This document shows, piece after piece, positions 33,939-42,505 of a stretch of 64,000 nt of DNA. Position 1 is the first letter of the stretch, and every line of letters begins with the position of its first letter. The notes under the pieces are model-generated. The model made no database searches. It had not been told where the DNA came from and saw only the letters and a list, made by a program, of their open reading frames with translations. This DNA is from Acidimicrobiaceae bacterium. Lineage in GTDB: Bacteria > Actinomycetota > Acidimicrobiia > Acidimicrobiales > Aldehydirespiratoraceae. Both the position numbers and the translations under genes were made by a program. The stretch spans positions 18,301-82,300 of the forward strand of contig VXTM01000015.1 in NCBI GenBank assembly GCA_009837445.1. Reading direction: 5' to 3'.

Positions 33939-34474
33939 CGCCGTCGGGCGTGCTGGCCGCGTCGGCGTCGGGTGGTGACCTCTTCGTCGCGCAGAACGTC
34001 TTCTTCGGCATGATCGCGCTGGTGATGGTCGTCTCGGCCATCCGCTGCGTCACCACCCGCAACGTGGTGCACGCCGCGCTGTGGCTGGTGCTGGTCCTGG
34101 CCGGCGCGGCCGCCCAGTTCATCCTTCTCGGCTCGGAGTTCGTGGCCGTCACCCAGGTGCTGGTCTACATCGGCGCCATCATCGTGCTGTTCCTGTTCGG
34201 CATCATGCTCACCAAGGCGTCGATGGGCGACGACGACTCGGTGGCCGGCGAGAAGCGGCTGATGGCCAGCCTGGTGGCCGTGCTGCTGGCCGTGGTCATG
34301 GGCATCGCGCTGATCGACAGCTACTCCGACACCCGGGTGGTGATCGACGAGCCCCAGCGCTTCGGAGCGGTGTCCGACGCCATCTTCAGCCAGTACATAG
34401 TGGCCTTCGAGGCAGTTTCTGTGCTGCTGCTGGCCGCCCTGATCGGGGCCATCGTCGTGGCCCGCAAGGAGTAG
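33935..34474 (+). CDS. nuoJ2: complex I subunit J (operon 2)
   Basis: The 179-residue protein has five hydrophobic helices and the [19 protein letters not shown] segment typical of NuoJ. The ATG overlaps the nuoI2 stop (ATGA). Confidence 0.92.
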   Translation: MTPSGVLAASASGGDLFVAQNVFFGMIALVMVVSAIRCVTTRNVVHAALWLVLVLAGAAAQFILLGSEFVAVTQVLVYIGAIIVLFLFGIMLTKASMGDDDSVAGEKRLMASLVAVLLAVVMGIALIDSYSDTRVVIDEPQRFGAVSDAIFSQYIVAFEAVSVLLLAALIGAIVVARKE

Positions 34475-34482
34475 GGGCGGCC

Positions 34483-34782
34483 ATGATCCTCAACCAGTTC
34501 CTCCTACTCGCCGCGGTGCTGTTCTGCATAGGCGTGTACGGCGTGCTGGCCCGGCGCAACGGGATCATGGTCCTGATGTCGGTGGAGATCATCCTCAACT
34601 CCGTCAACATCAACCTGGTCGCGTTCGGAGCCTTCCGCGACAACGTCGCCGGCGAGGTGTTCGCCCTGTTCGTGATTGCGGTGGCCGCGGCCGAGGTGGG
34701 CATCGGGCTGGCCATCGTGCTGCTCATCTACCGCAACCGTCGAAGCATCGACCTCACTGAGGCCGATCTCCTTAAGGGCTGA
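34483..34782 (+). CDS. nuoK2: complex I subunit K (operon 2)
   Basis: The 99-residue, three-helix protein retains both membrane glutamates ([13 protein letters not shown] and [13 protein letters not shown]). The ATG at 34483 is 8 bp after the nuoJ2 stop; an earlier in-frame start would lie inside nuoJ2. Confidence 0.93.
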   Translation: MILNQFLLLAAVLFCIGVYGVLARRNGIMVLMSVEIILNSVNINLVAFGAFRDNVAGEVFALFVIAVAAAEVGIGLAIVLLIYRNRRSIDLTEADLLKG

Positions 34783-34794
34783 GGGAGCTTCGCC

Positions 34795-36972
34795 GTGGGC
34801 CTGACCGCTACGACCATCGCCGCACTAGCAGCCGAGGAGTCGGTGGCTTACGGCCCCAGCTCCACCGAGAGCGCCGGGTTCTTCCTCGACTACGCCTGGC
34901 TGATCCCGCTGCTGCCCGCGCTGTCGTTCGCCGGGATCCTGCTGTTCGGCAAGCGCATGCGCCGCCAGGGCTCCGAACTGGGGATCGCGGCGGTCGCCGG
35001 TTCCTTCGTGCTGGCCGTCGGGGCGGTGGTCACCTGGATCGGCCACCGCGACGACGCCCACGAGGGCGTGCAGGCTGTGCACCGCACGGTTGGGTGGCTG
35101 CGCTCGGGCGGCGTCGAATACGACGCCGGGATCCTGCTGGACGGGCTTTCGGTGATGATGCTGTTCGTGGTGACCGCGGTGTCGCTGCTGGTGCACGTCT
35201 ACAGCACCGACTACGTGTCCGGCGACGCCCGCTACACCCACTTCTTCGCCTTCCTGAGCCTGTTCACGGCGGCGATGCTGTTCTTCGTCCTCAGCGACAA
35301 CCTGCTGCAGATGATCGTCGGCTGGGAGCTGGTCGGCGTCTGCTCGTTCGTGCTGATCGGCCACTGGTGGGAGCACAAGGAGAACTCGGACGCTGCCCTC
35401 AAGGCCTTCTTCACCAACCGGGTGGGCGACATCGGCCTCCTGGTGGGCGTGTCGATCCTGTTCTTCGCCGCGGGCGGCACCTTCGACACGCTCACCCTCA
35501 GCGAGCGCATCAACGCCGGCGAGGTGAGCCACACCGCGCTGGTGGCCGCGTCGCTGTGCCTGCTGGCCGCGGTCATGTCCAAGTCCGGCCAGTTCATCCT
35601 GCACACCTGGCTGCCCGACGCCATGGCCGGACCCACACCGGTGTCGGCGCTCATCCACGCCGCCACCATGGTGGTGGCCGGCATCTACATGGTGGCCCGC
35701 CTGTACCCGGTGTTCTGGGAGGGCATGTCGATCGGCGGGTCCAGCATCAACGTGCTGGCCCTGGTTGGGGCGGTCACCCTGCTGTTCGGGGGGATGCTGG
35801 CCTTCACCCAGAACGACATCAAGAAGGTGCTGGCCTACTCCACCGTCAGCCAGCTCGGCTACATGGTCATGGCGCTCGGGGTGGGGGCCTGGACCGCGGC
35901 CATGTTCCACCTGTTCACCCACGCCTTCTTCAAGGCCTGCCTGTTCCTGGGGTCGGGCTCGGTGAGCCACGCGGTGCACAGCTTCGACATGAAGAAGGAC
36001 ATGGGCGGGCTGCGCAAGGTGATGCCCCACACCTACCGCACGTTCCTAGTGGCGACGATCGCGCTGATGGGCCTGCCCCCGCTGGCCGGGTTCTGGTCCA
36101 AGGACGAGATCCTGGCCGGCACCGGCGGCTGGGGCCTGTTCGGCGGCACCCACGGCAACGGCAACTACACCCTCATGCTGGTGATGGGCATGGTGGGCGC
36201 GGCGGTGACCGCGGCCTACATGACCAGGGTCGTGTACCTCACCTTCTTCGGCACGTACCGGGGCCACGGCCATCCCCACGAGTCGGGGCCCCGCATCCTG
36301 GTGCCGCTGTACGTTCTGGCCTTCTTCGCGGTGGTGGCCGGGCTGTTCAACATGCCCAAGGGCTTCCAGCTGTGGCCCGAGGCGTGGCAGGAGCGCTTCG
36401 GCCACTACGTAGAGCCGGTGGCGGCCTACTTCCCGGCCATCGGCCACGCCAAGCCGAGCTGGTCGCTGGCCATCGCCTCCACCCTGGTAGCCCTGACCGG
36501 CGCGGGCCTGGCCTGGCGCTACTACTTCAAGGGCGTGCAGAGCCGCTCGGAGGCGGCAGGCGAGCCGCTCACCGAGATCGGTGACGGACTGGTGTCGCGA
36601 GGCGGGCTGCCCAAGGCGGTGCACACGACGCTGGTCAACAAGTACTACTTCGACCACCTCTACACCGGCGTGATCGTCAAGGCGGTGAAGGGGCCGCTGG
36701 CCAAGGCCACCTACTGGTCGAACCAGCGGATCATCGACGGCATCGTCAACGAGGCGGGCCGCAAGTCGGTGGCTGCTGGCCAGGCCGTGTACGACCACGT
36801 CGACCAGACCCTCATCGACCGCGTCATCGTCGACGGCTCGGGTCGGGCCTCCGACGGCGCCGGCGAGAGCCTGCGGACCATGCAGACCGGCAAGGTCCAG
36901 CAGTACGCCGCCATCCTGTTCGCGGCCGCCACCGTGCTGGCCGGCGTCTTCATCCTCGTGCTGTCGATCTGA
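34795..36972 (+). CDS. nuoL2: complex I subunit L (operon 2)
   Basis: The pump subunit has GWELVGVCSFVLIGHWW, TWLPDAMAGPTPVSALIHAATMVVAG and AYSTVSQLGYMVM. At 725 residues it is about 100 longer than NuoL of operon 1. The extra length lies mostly in a longer C-terminal amphipathic region and a polar segment (about residues 575-700). The lateral helix region is therefore expected to be present. The GTG at 34795 is 12 bp after nuoK2. Confidence 0.94.
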   Translation: MGLTATTIAALAAEESVAYGPSSTESAGFFLDYAWLIPLLPALSFAGILLFGKRMRRQGSELGIAAVAGSFVLAVGAVVTWIGHRDDAHEGVQAVHRTVGWLRSGGVEYDAGILLDGLSVMMLFVVTAVSLLVHVYSTDYVSGDARYTHFFAFLSLFTAAMLFFVLSDNLLQMIVGWELVGVCSFVLIGHWWEHKENSDAALKAFFTNRVGDIGLLVGVSILFFAAGGTFDTLTLSERINAGEVSHTALVAASLCLLAAVMSKSGQFILHTWLPDAMAGPTPVSALIHAATMVVAGIYMVARLYPVFWEGMSIGGSSINVLALVGAVTLLFGGMLAFTQNDIKKVLAYSTVSQLGYMVMALGVGAWTAAMFHLFTHAFFKACLFLGSGSVSHAVHSFDMKKDMGGLRKVMPHTYRTFLVATIALMGLPPLAGFWSKDEILAGTGGWGLFGGTHGNGNYTLMLVMGMVGAAVTAAYMTRVVYLTFFGTYRGHGHPHESGPRILVPLYVLAFFAVVAGLFNMPKGFQLWPEAWQERFGHYVEPVAAYFPAIGHAKPSWSLAIASTLVALTGAGLAWRYYFKGVQSRSEAAGEPLTEIGDGLVSRGGLPKAVHTTLVNKYYFDHLYTGVIVKAVKGPLAKATYWSNQRIIDGIVNEAGRKSVAAGQAVYDHVDQTLIDRVIVDGSGRASDGAGESLRTMQTGKVQQYAAILFAAATVLAGVFILVLSI

Positions 36973-37041
36973 CCCCCTGTGACCGAGATCGTGACCGACC
37001 CTGCAACCCCCGCCGAAACCAGGAGCCTCTAGGACCGAACC

Positions 37042-38589
37042 ATGACCGACTTTCTCAATGATTGGGGCCTCACCCTCGTCACCTTCGTCCCGCTGATCGG
37101 GGCGCTGGTGATGATGGCGGTCCCCGCCGCCGAGGAGAAGATGCTCAAGCAGCTGGCCCTGCTGTCGTCGCTGGTGGCGATGGTGATCGGCGGGCTGCTG
37201 ATGCTCGACTTCGACTACGGCAACGCCGGGGCCCTCCAGTACGTGGTGGACGCTCGTTGGATCGAGGTCATCAACAGCCGCTACATCCTCGGGCTGGACG
37301 GGATCTCGCTGCCGCTCATGGCGCTCACCCTGGTGGTGGTGCCGCTTTGCGTCATCTACTCGTGGGACCACATACCCGAGCCCGGCAACCCCAAGGCGTT
37401 CTTCATCCTGATGCTCATCCTCGAGACGGGCATGGTGGGCACCTTCGTGGCCCAGGATCTGATCCTGTTCTTCGTGTTCTTCGAGGTCGTGCTGCTGCCC
37501 ATGTTCTTCATGATCGCGGTGTGGGGCGGCGAGAACCGGCGCTACGCCTCGATCAAGTTCTTCCTGTTCACGCTGTTCGGCTCGGCGCTGATGCTGCTGT
37601 CGTTCCTGGCGCTGTTCTTCCTGTCCACCGACCCGGCCACCGGCGAGTCGCTGCGGACCTTCGACATGCGGGTGCTGACCGAGGTGGCCGGCGCCGGCAT
37701 CCTGGGCTCCACCCAGATCTGGATCTTCGCCGGCATGTTCATCGGCTTCGGGGTGAAGGTGCCGATGTTCCCGTTCCATACCTGGCTGCCGGACGCCCAT
37801 ACCGAGGCGCCCACGGTGGGGTCGGTGATCCTGGCCGCGATCCTGTTGAAGCTCGGCACTTACGGGTTCGTGCGAATCGCGGTGCCCATGCTCCCCGAAG
37901 GCGCCGAGTCGTGGGCGCCGTGGATCGGCCTGCTGGCGGTGATCGGTATCATCTACGGCGCGCTGGGATGCCTGGCCCAGACCGACATGAAGCGCCTCAT
38001 CGCGTTTTCGTCGGTGGCCCACATGGGCTTCGTGATGCTCGGCATCGCCACCCTCACCGACTTCGGGATCAACGCGGCCATCTTCGGCATGGTCGCCCAC
38101 GGGATCATCACCGGGATGCTGTTCTTCCTGGCCGGCTCGGTGAAGGAGCGCTACCACACCCTCGAGATCCGCCGCCTGGGCGGGATGCTGGTCCAGGCGC
38201 CCCGGATGGGCTGGATCCTGGGTTTCTGCTCGATGGCGTCGCTGGGGCTTCCGGGCCTGGCCGGCTTCTGGGGCGAGTTCCCGGCCATCCTGTCGGCCTA
38301 CTCGCCGGCGGAGGGCCTGCCGGTCGAGACCTTCCGGACCTACATGGTGGTGGCCGCGGTGGGCACCGTCCTGGCCGCCGGCTACCTGCTGTGGCTGCTC
38401 CAGCGCACCGCTATGGGGGCGCCCAGAGAGGAGTTCGCCGACAGCGACGACATCGTCGACGTGACCCGCCTCGAGTGGATCTCATGGGCGCCGCTGCTGG
38501 TGGGGATCATCCTGTTCGGGGTGGCGCCCGGCCTGATCTTCGACGTCACCGACCCGGCCGTGGTCGGCCTGCTGGCGTCCGGAGGCTGA
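37042..38589 (+). CDS. nuoM2: complex I subunit M (operon 2)
   Basis: The 515-residue pump subunit has FFEVVLLPMFFMIAVWG, PFHTWLPDAHTEAP and RLIAFSSVAHMGF. It follows nuoL2 after 69 bp with an AGGAGCC site upstream of the ATG. It is followed by a 122-bp non-coding gap containing inverted repeats. Confidence 0.94.
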   Translation: MTDFLNDWGLTLVTFVPLIGALVMMAVPAAEEKMLKQLALLSSLVAMVIGGLLMLDFDYGNAGALQYVVDARWIEVINSRYILGLDGISLPLMALTLVVVPLCVIYSWDHIPEPGNPKAFFILMLILETGMVGTFVAQDLILFFVFFEVVLLPMFFMIAVWGGENRRYASIKFFLFTLFGSALMLLSFLALFFLSTDPATGESLRTFDMRVLTEVAGAGILGSTQIWIFAGMFIGFGVKVPMFPFHTWLPDAHTEAPTVGSVILAAILLKLGTYGFVRIAVPMLPEGAESWAPWIGLLAVIGIIYGALGCLAQTDMKRLIAFSSVAHMGFVMLGIATLTDFGINAAIFGMVAHGIITGMLFFLAGSVKERYHTLEIRRLGGMLVQAPRMGWILGFCSMASLGLPGLAGFWGEFPAILSAYSPAEGLPVETFRTYMVVAAVGTVLAAGYLLWLLQRTAMGAPREEFADSDDIVDVTRLEWISWAPLLVGIILFGVAPGLIFDVTDPAVVGLLASGG

Positions 38590-38628
38590 CCTGTGCCAAT
38601 GCACTCCGCCTTCGCCTCCAGCCTGTCC

Positions 38629-38687
38629 CGAAATTGGCGACCAATTGGGTACTGCACACCCGGAATCCGCACCAATTTCGTGGTCGC
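38629..38687. repeat. interleaved inverted repeats between nuoM2 and nuoN2
   Basis: CGAAATTGG (38629-38637) pairs with CCAATTTCG (38672-38680), and GCGACCA (38637-38643) pairs with TGGTCGC (38681-38687). The order a-b-a'-b' permits a pseudoknot in RNA. A competing local hairpin AATTGG-CGA-CCAATT lies at 38632-38646. The AT content is higher than in the flanking genes. It could be an attenuator, a processing site or a decayed repeat. Confidence 0.55.
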
Positions 38688-38711
38688 TAGCCGAAGCGGA
38701 ACCGACCGCTG

Positions 38712-40235
38712 ATGCTCGGCTCGGTGCTGACTCTGGCCTTCGAGCGGCCGGCGATCGACTGGCACGCGGTCGCGCCCGAGCTGACCCTGCTCGGCTTCGG
38801 GGCGCTGCTGACGCTGGTGGACATCGTCTGGCTGGAACGGGGCCGGGCGGTGGTCTCCGCGCTGGCGTCGTTCGGGCTGCTGGCGTCGATGGTGCCGGTA
38901 CTGACCCTGGCGTGGGACGGTGCCGACCGCTCGACGTTCTGGGGCGCCTACGTGGTCGACGACTACGCCTTGGTGATGAAGGCCGTGTTCCTGCTGGCCG
39001 GGTATGTGGTGGTACTGCTGTCCACCAACTACATCGCCGAGGGCGACTACTGGGAGAACGAGTACTACCAGATGGTGCTCTCCGCGGTGCTGGGCATGGT
39101 GGTGATGGCCTCGGCCCGCGATCTGGTGACCATCTTCGTGGCCCTGGAGTTGCTGTCCATCCCGGCCTACCTGATGGCCACGTGGCGCAAGCGGGACCTG
39201 CGCAGCAACGAAGCCGGCTTGAAGTACTACCTGATGGGGGTGTTCGCCTCAGCGGTGCTGCTCTACGGTATGTCGCTGCTGTACGGCGCCACCGGCTCGA
39301 CCATGCTCACCGACATCGACGCCGCGGTCTCGGGTGACGGGGCGCCGCTGGCGGTGGTGACCCTCGGCGTGATCTTCGTGGTGGTCGGCTTCGGGTTCAA
39401 GGTGTCGGCGTTCCCGTTCCACACCTGGGCGCCCGACACCTACGAGGGCGCGCCCACACCGGTTACGGCGTTCTTGTCGGTGGCCTCGAAGGCGGCCGGG
39501 TTCGTGGCGTTGCTGTCGCTGGTGTTCGTGGGCTTCTGGGGGCGGGCCGACGTGTACCAGCCGCTGATGTGGGTGTTGGCCGCGGCGTCGATGTTCGGCG
39601 GGAACCTGATGGCGCTGCGCCAGACCAACCTGGTGCGGCTGCTGGCCTACTCTGGGGTGGCCCAGGCCGGGTACATGCTGGCGCCGCTGGCGGTGGCGGG
39701 GGAGTCGCTGGCGACCGCCGACGACGCCCTGTCGTCGGTGGTGACCTACCTGGCCATCTACGCGGCCATGAACCTGGGCGCCTTCGCGGTGATCATCGCG
39801 GTGGCCCGCCGCACCGCCTCGGCCGAAATCGACTGCTACAAGGGCCTGTTCCGCTACTCGCCGGGCCTGGCCGTGGCCATGACGATCTTCCTGATGGCTC
39901 TGGCCGGCATCCCCCCGCTGGGCGGCTGGTTCGCCAAGTTCGAGATCGTGCTGGCCCTGCTCTCGCCGGGCACCGCCTGGGGGGTGGCCCTAGGCGTGAT
40001 CGTGGCCGTCAACTCGGTGATCGCCCTCTACTACTACGCGAGGATCGCGAGCCACATGTGGGTAGAAGCCCCGCCCGAGTCTGCCGACTTCGACACGACC
40101 ACCCCCATCAAGCCCCCCACCTCAGTCTCAGCCGCCCTGGTCATCACCGGCGCAGCCACCCTCGCCTTCGGCATCCTCCCCCAATGGGTAGGCCACTTCA
40201 CCGACGTAACCCTGGTAGTAGCCCTCCCCGGCTGA
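38712..40235 (+). CDS. nuoN2: complex I subunit N (operon 2)
   Basis: The 507-residue protein has ALELLSIPAYLMATW, PFHTWAPDTYEGAPTPVTA and RLLAYSGVAQAGYML, as expected for NuoN. It is the last gene of the second operon and converges on the toxin-antitoxin pair about 100 bp downstream. No nuoE, nuoF or nuoG homologue exists anywhere in this operon. Confidence 0.94.
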   Translation: MLGSVLTLAFERPAIDWHAVAPELTLLGFGALLTLVDIVWLERGRAVVSALASFGLLASMVPVLTLAWDGADRSTFWGAYVVDDYALVMKAVFLLAGYVVVLLSTNYIAEGDYWENEYYQMVLSAVLGMVVMASARDLVTIFVALELLSIPAYLMATWRKRDLRSNEAGLKYYLMGVFASAVLLYGMSLLYGATGSTMLTDIDAAVSGDGAPLAVVTLGVIFVVVGFGFKVSAFPFHTWAPDTYEGAPTPVTAFLSVASKAAGFVALLSLVFVGFWGRADVYQPLMWVLAAASMFGGNLMALRQTNLVRLLAYSGVAQAGYMLAPLAVAGESLATADDALSSVVTYLAIYAAMNLGAFAVIIAVARRTASAEIDCYKGLFRYSPGLAVAMTIFLMALAGIPPLGGWFAKFEIVLALLSPGTAWGVALGVIVAVNSVIALYYYARIASHMWVEAPPESADFDTTTPIKPPTSVSAALVITGAATLAFGILPQWVGHFTDVTLVVALPG

Positions 40236-40337
40236 CGAAGCACGTGATCACCGCGGAGCAGTGCGTTAGGACAAGAGAGACATGAGCAAGGCCAGGACAG
40301 CCTTGACTGGCGGCATCCGGGACTTGCTCGATCAGGG

Positions 40338-40661
40338 TCAATAGCGGATGTCTAGGGCGTAGCGGAGTGCTCGGTCGAGTTCTGCCTGCTTGAGTTCGTC
40401 GAGGTGACCTGTGGGGTCGCGGTCCACGCTCCACTTGGGGATAGTCACTATGTTGTCGCAGTTGATGACGCACGGTTCGTGGAGGCCCTGATCGGGTCCG
40501 ATGGGCACCTCCGAGTCGATGCCCCGCACTGTGCGGGTGATGGGCGCGCAAGTGACAGAGGTTCGCACGCTCGCGGCGGCGTCCCTGGTGAGGACGCAGA
40601 CCGGCCGTCGCCCGGCCGGCTCGCCGAGGTCGGCCCAGTAGATCTCGCCTCGGGCTACCAC
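40338..40661 (-). CDS. MazF/PemK-family toxin (endoribonuclease)
   Basis: The 107-residue protein begins VARGEIYWADLGEPAGRRPVCVLTRD, the MazF/PemK N-terminal pattern with the catalytic Arg in the beta1-beta2 region. It continues with VTCAPITRTVRG and CDNIVTIPKW, also family-typical. MazF toxins cleave RNA at short sequences. The GTG at 40661 overlaps the TAG of the antitoxin gene by seven bases, giving antitoxin-first translational coupling. Confidence 0.88.
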   Translation of the reverse strand: MVARGEIYWADLGEPAGRRPVCVLTRDAAASVRTSVTCAPITRTVRGIDSEVPIGPDQGLHEPCVINCDNIVTIPKWSVDRDPTGHLDELKQAELDRALRYALDIRY

Positions 40662-40900
40662 TCAGGCACTGTACGGGCCGCGAGGCGCGCCGCGGACTCG
40701 ATGAGCGCAGGATCCTCGGGCTGGCGGCGATAGGCGTCGACTAGGCGCCGGTCGGCCGCCAGACGCTCGTCGGCATCAATCACGGCCAGCGCGCCCTCTC
40801 GCAACAGCGCGGAACGGCTGGTACCCCGAGTCCGAGCGATCTCGTCGAGCTGGCCGACTAGGTCGTCATCGAGCTGCACCAGTACTTCTCGCCGAGCCAT
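40655..40900 (-). CDS. ribbon-helix-helix antitoxin (MazE-like partner)
   Basis: The 81-residue protein has a ribbon-helix-helix start (REVLVQLDDDLVGQLDEIARTRGTSRSALLREG) for DNA binding and a C-terminal tail (LAARTVPEW) likely to wrap the toxin. Three in-frame ATGs exist (40918, 40906 and 40900); I favour 40900 because the upstream ones lie in the CATATG repeat. It is the first gene of the pair and probably represses its own promoter together with the toxin. Confidence 0.85.
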   Translation of the reverse strand: MARREVLVQLDDDLVGQLDEIARTRGTSRSALLREGALAVIDADERLAADRRLVDAYRRQPEDPALIESAARLAARTVPEW

Positions 40901-40903
40901 AAC

Positions 40904-40921
40904 CATATGATATCCCATATG
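40904..40921. promoter_or_regulatory. putative operator of the toxin-antitoxin operon
   Basis: Two CATATG palindromes (40904-40909 and 40916-40921) flank a 6-base centre just upstream of the antitoxin start, in an AT-rich patch. Repeated half-sites at this position are typical of ribbon-helix-helix autoregulation. Confidence 0.55.
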
Positions 40922-40947
40922 TGAGCGTCGTGCAGCCGGCGCGGTGG

Positions 40948-42234
40948 TTAGCGGGGGTGTAGTTGCACTATGCAGGGTTCGGCGGCTCGGGCTACGCCGC
41001 CGATCTGGCCCGGCTTGGGCGAGGCGTGGCTGAACCTCGGCTCCAAGTCGAAAGCCCCGAACAGGCGCTCGATCACCCGCACCATCGCAGTCACCGAGAA
41101 CGGGCGGGCCGGGCAGGCGTGCACGCCGTGGCCGAAGGTGGTGACCGCCTCCGCGGGGAGTCCAGCGGGCGACGCCAGCGAGCGTCCCTGCCACCTGTCG
41201 GGATCGTAGCGGTCGAGCCCGGGCGCACCGGCCAGGTTCGTCAGTGGCAGGAAGGTGGCCAGCGTTGCCCCGGGCGACACGTCGTACGCCACGGAGCCGT
41301 CGTTCACCGTGACCGGCGCCAGAACGGAGCGCAACATGATTGACCGCTGGCCGATGCGGGTGGACTCGAGCACGCAGCGCGACGCAAGATCCCGGTCGCG
41401 GCCGTCCGCGGCCCTGATCCGGGCCAGCACGGCAGGATGCTGCACCAGGTGCAGCAGCGACCATCCGAGCGCCGCGAACATGTTCGACATCGAGGCCAGA
41501 TGCACCAGGATCACGTCCCGGGCGATGCCGCCTAGCCGCTCCTGCCCGGTCGTGCCAGCCCATTTCCCGATGATCGTGCCCAGCAGGTCGTCACCGGGCG
41601 AGTCGCGGGCCGCGACGGACTCGGCGATGATCTGTTCGGCCGCGGCCATCGCCTCGTACTCCGGGGCCTTGCCCGATCGCGCCACCTCCCGCATCCGGGT
41701 GGGGACCACGAACGCCTCGGCGCCGTCGAGCGCGTCCAGCGCGACGATCAGCTCGTCGAAGCGCGGTGAGTCCAGGATCTCCATTCCGGCCCAGCTGGCC
41801 AGGCCCATGCTGTGGCCGAGACGGCGGGTGAACTCGAACAGTTCGATCTCGTCGCCGAGGCTCAGTCCACCGAGCCGCCGCGAGATGGCCTCCTCCAGCG
41901 CGTCGAGGTAGCCGCGCACATCGGTGCGCCCGAACAGCTCGTGGGGCAGCGTGCGGCGGCCCTCGAACAGTTCGTGGGGCAGTTTGCGCACCAGCATCTT
42001 CCAATCGGCGATGCCCTTGCTGGCGGTCTGCTCGGGCACGGCGTAGAACTCCTGCAGGCCCTGGGCCGAGAACAGGAACAGGTAGCGGTCGTCGCCGCTG
42101 TCGATCACGAACGTGTCGCCGCAGTGCGACCGGGCGGCGCCGATGGCGGCCACAGTGTCGGCGACCGGTCCGTCCCACGGCATCACGCAGTCCGCAACCG
42201 GTGGCATCGGCTCGATCGAGGGAGGAACGCCCAT
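40948..42234 (-). CDS. cytochrome P450 with non-canonical I-helix
   Basis: The 428-residue protein has the heme-thiolate motif FGHGVHACPAR near the C-terminus and the ExxR block in VLESTR. In the I helix, where monooxygenases have AGxET, this protein reads ASMSN, with Asn251 in the place of the proton-relay Thr. Eukaryotic CYP7/CYP8-type enzymes also have Asn there. The ATG at 42234 follows a 34-codon reading frame by 11 bp. The substrate is unknown. Confidence 0.85.
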   Translation of the reverse strand: MGVPPSIEPMPPVADCVMPWDGPVADTVAAIGAARSHCGDTFVIDSGDDRYLFLFSAQGLQEFYAVPEQTASKGIADWKMLVRKLPHELFEGRRTLPHELFGRTDVRGYLDALEEAISRRLGGLSLGDEIELFEFTRRLGHSMGLASWAGMEILDSPRFDELIVALDALDGAEAFVVPTRMREVARSGKAPEYEAMAAAEQIIAESVAARDSPGDDLLGTIIGKWAGTTGQERLGGIARDVILVHLASMSNMFAALGWSLLHLVQHPAVLARIRAADGRDRDLASRCVLESTRIGQRSIMLRSVLAPVTVNDGSVAYDVSPGATLATFLPLTNLAGAPGLDRYDPDRWQGRSLASPAGLPAEAVTTFGHGVHACPARPFSVTAMVRVIERLFGAFDLEPRFSHASPKPGQIGGVARAAEPCIVQLHPR

Positions 42235-42245
42235 GCTCACAATCT

Positions 42246-42350
42246 TCACCCGTCGTCGAGTTCGTCGAGTAGGGCGAGAACCTCGCCGATGTGGGTGACA
42301 TCCATCTTCAGGCCATCGTCGGCCAGAGTCACGGTTGTGCGCACGCTCAC
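42246..42350 (-). CDS. 34-residue leader or vestigial antitoxin-like ORF before the P450
   Basis: The GTG at 42350 opens VSVRTTVTLADDGLKM... and ends DELDDG. The start resembles the beta-strand of VapB/ribbon-helix-helix proteins (RTTVTL), but the helices that should follow are missing, so it may be a truncated regulator or a leader peptide. It lies directly downstream of an AT-rich palindrome and 11 bp before the P450 start, in the same direction. Confidence 0.45.
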   Translation of the reverse strand: MSVRTTVTLADDGLKMDVTHIGEVLALLDELDDG

Positions 42351-42374
42351 AACATAACATCTTGATGCGCTATA

Positions 42375-42390
42375 TTGCATAATAATGCAA
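42375..42390. promoter_or_regulatory. palindromic operator-like site upstream of the P450 genes
   Basis: TTGCAT (42375-42380) and ATGCAA (42385-42390) are perfect arms around AATA, in a strongly AT-rich island (about 42350-42392). The site is 25-40 bp upstream of the 34-codon frame on the minus strand and also upstream of the divergent methyltransferase gene. It is a good candidate for a repressor site. Confidence 0.55.
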
Positions 42391-42505
42391 CCCTCCCACG
42401 GCTATCCTTCCCCAGCAATGAGTCCGCGGATGGCTCTAGTGACCGTCGCCGGGTCGGGGCGGGCCGAGCCGCGGCTCTGGCACTGGCCGGCGGGCTGACC
42501 GAGCC

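Noticed and set aside
36046-38157. Very long open frame (703 codons) on the minus strand opposite nuoL2 and nuoM2.
   Set aside because: The translated product is a His/Gln/Arg-rich composition without domains, the usual mirror of GC-rich membrane-protein genes; the forward strand encodes clear NuoL and NuoM.
29629-40235. Recent tandem duplication of the first nuo operon.
   Set aside because: Corresponding subunits differ strongly in length, motifs and termini (for example NuoH, NuoC, NuoB), and the gene content differs (no E, F, G), so the second set has a separate history.
40282-40344. 20-codon frame (MSKARTALTGGIRDLLDQGQ) between nuoN2 and the toxin gene, with a weak purine-rich site upstream.
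   Set aside because: It is too short, runs into the 3' end of the toxin gene, and shows no similarity or context that would support a real peptide.
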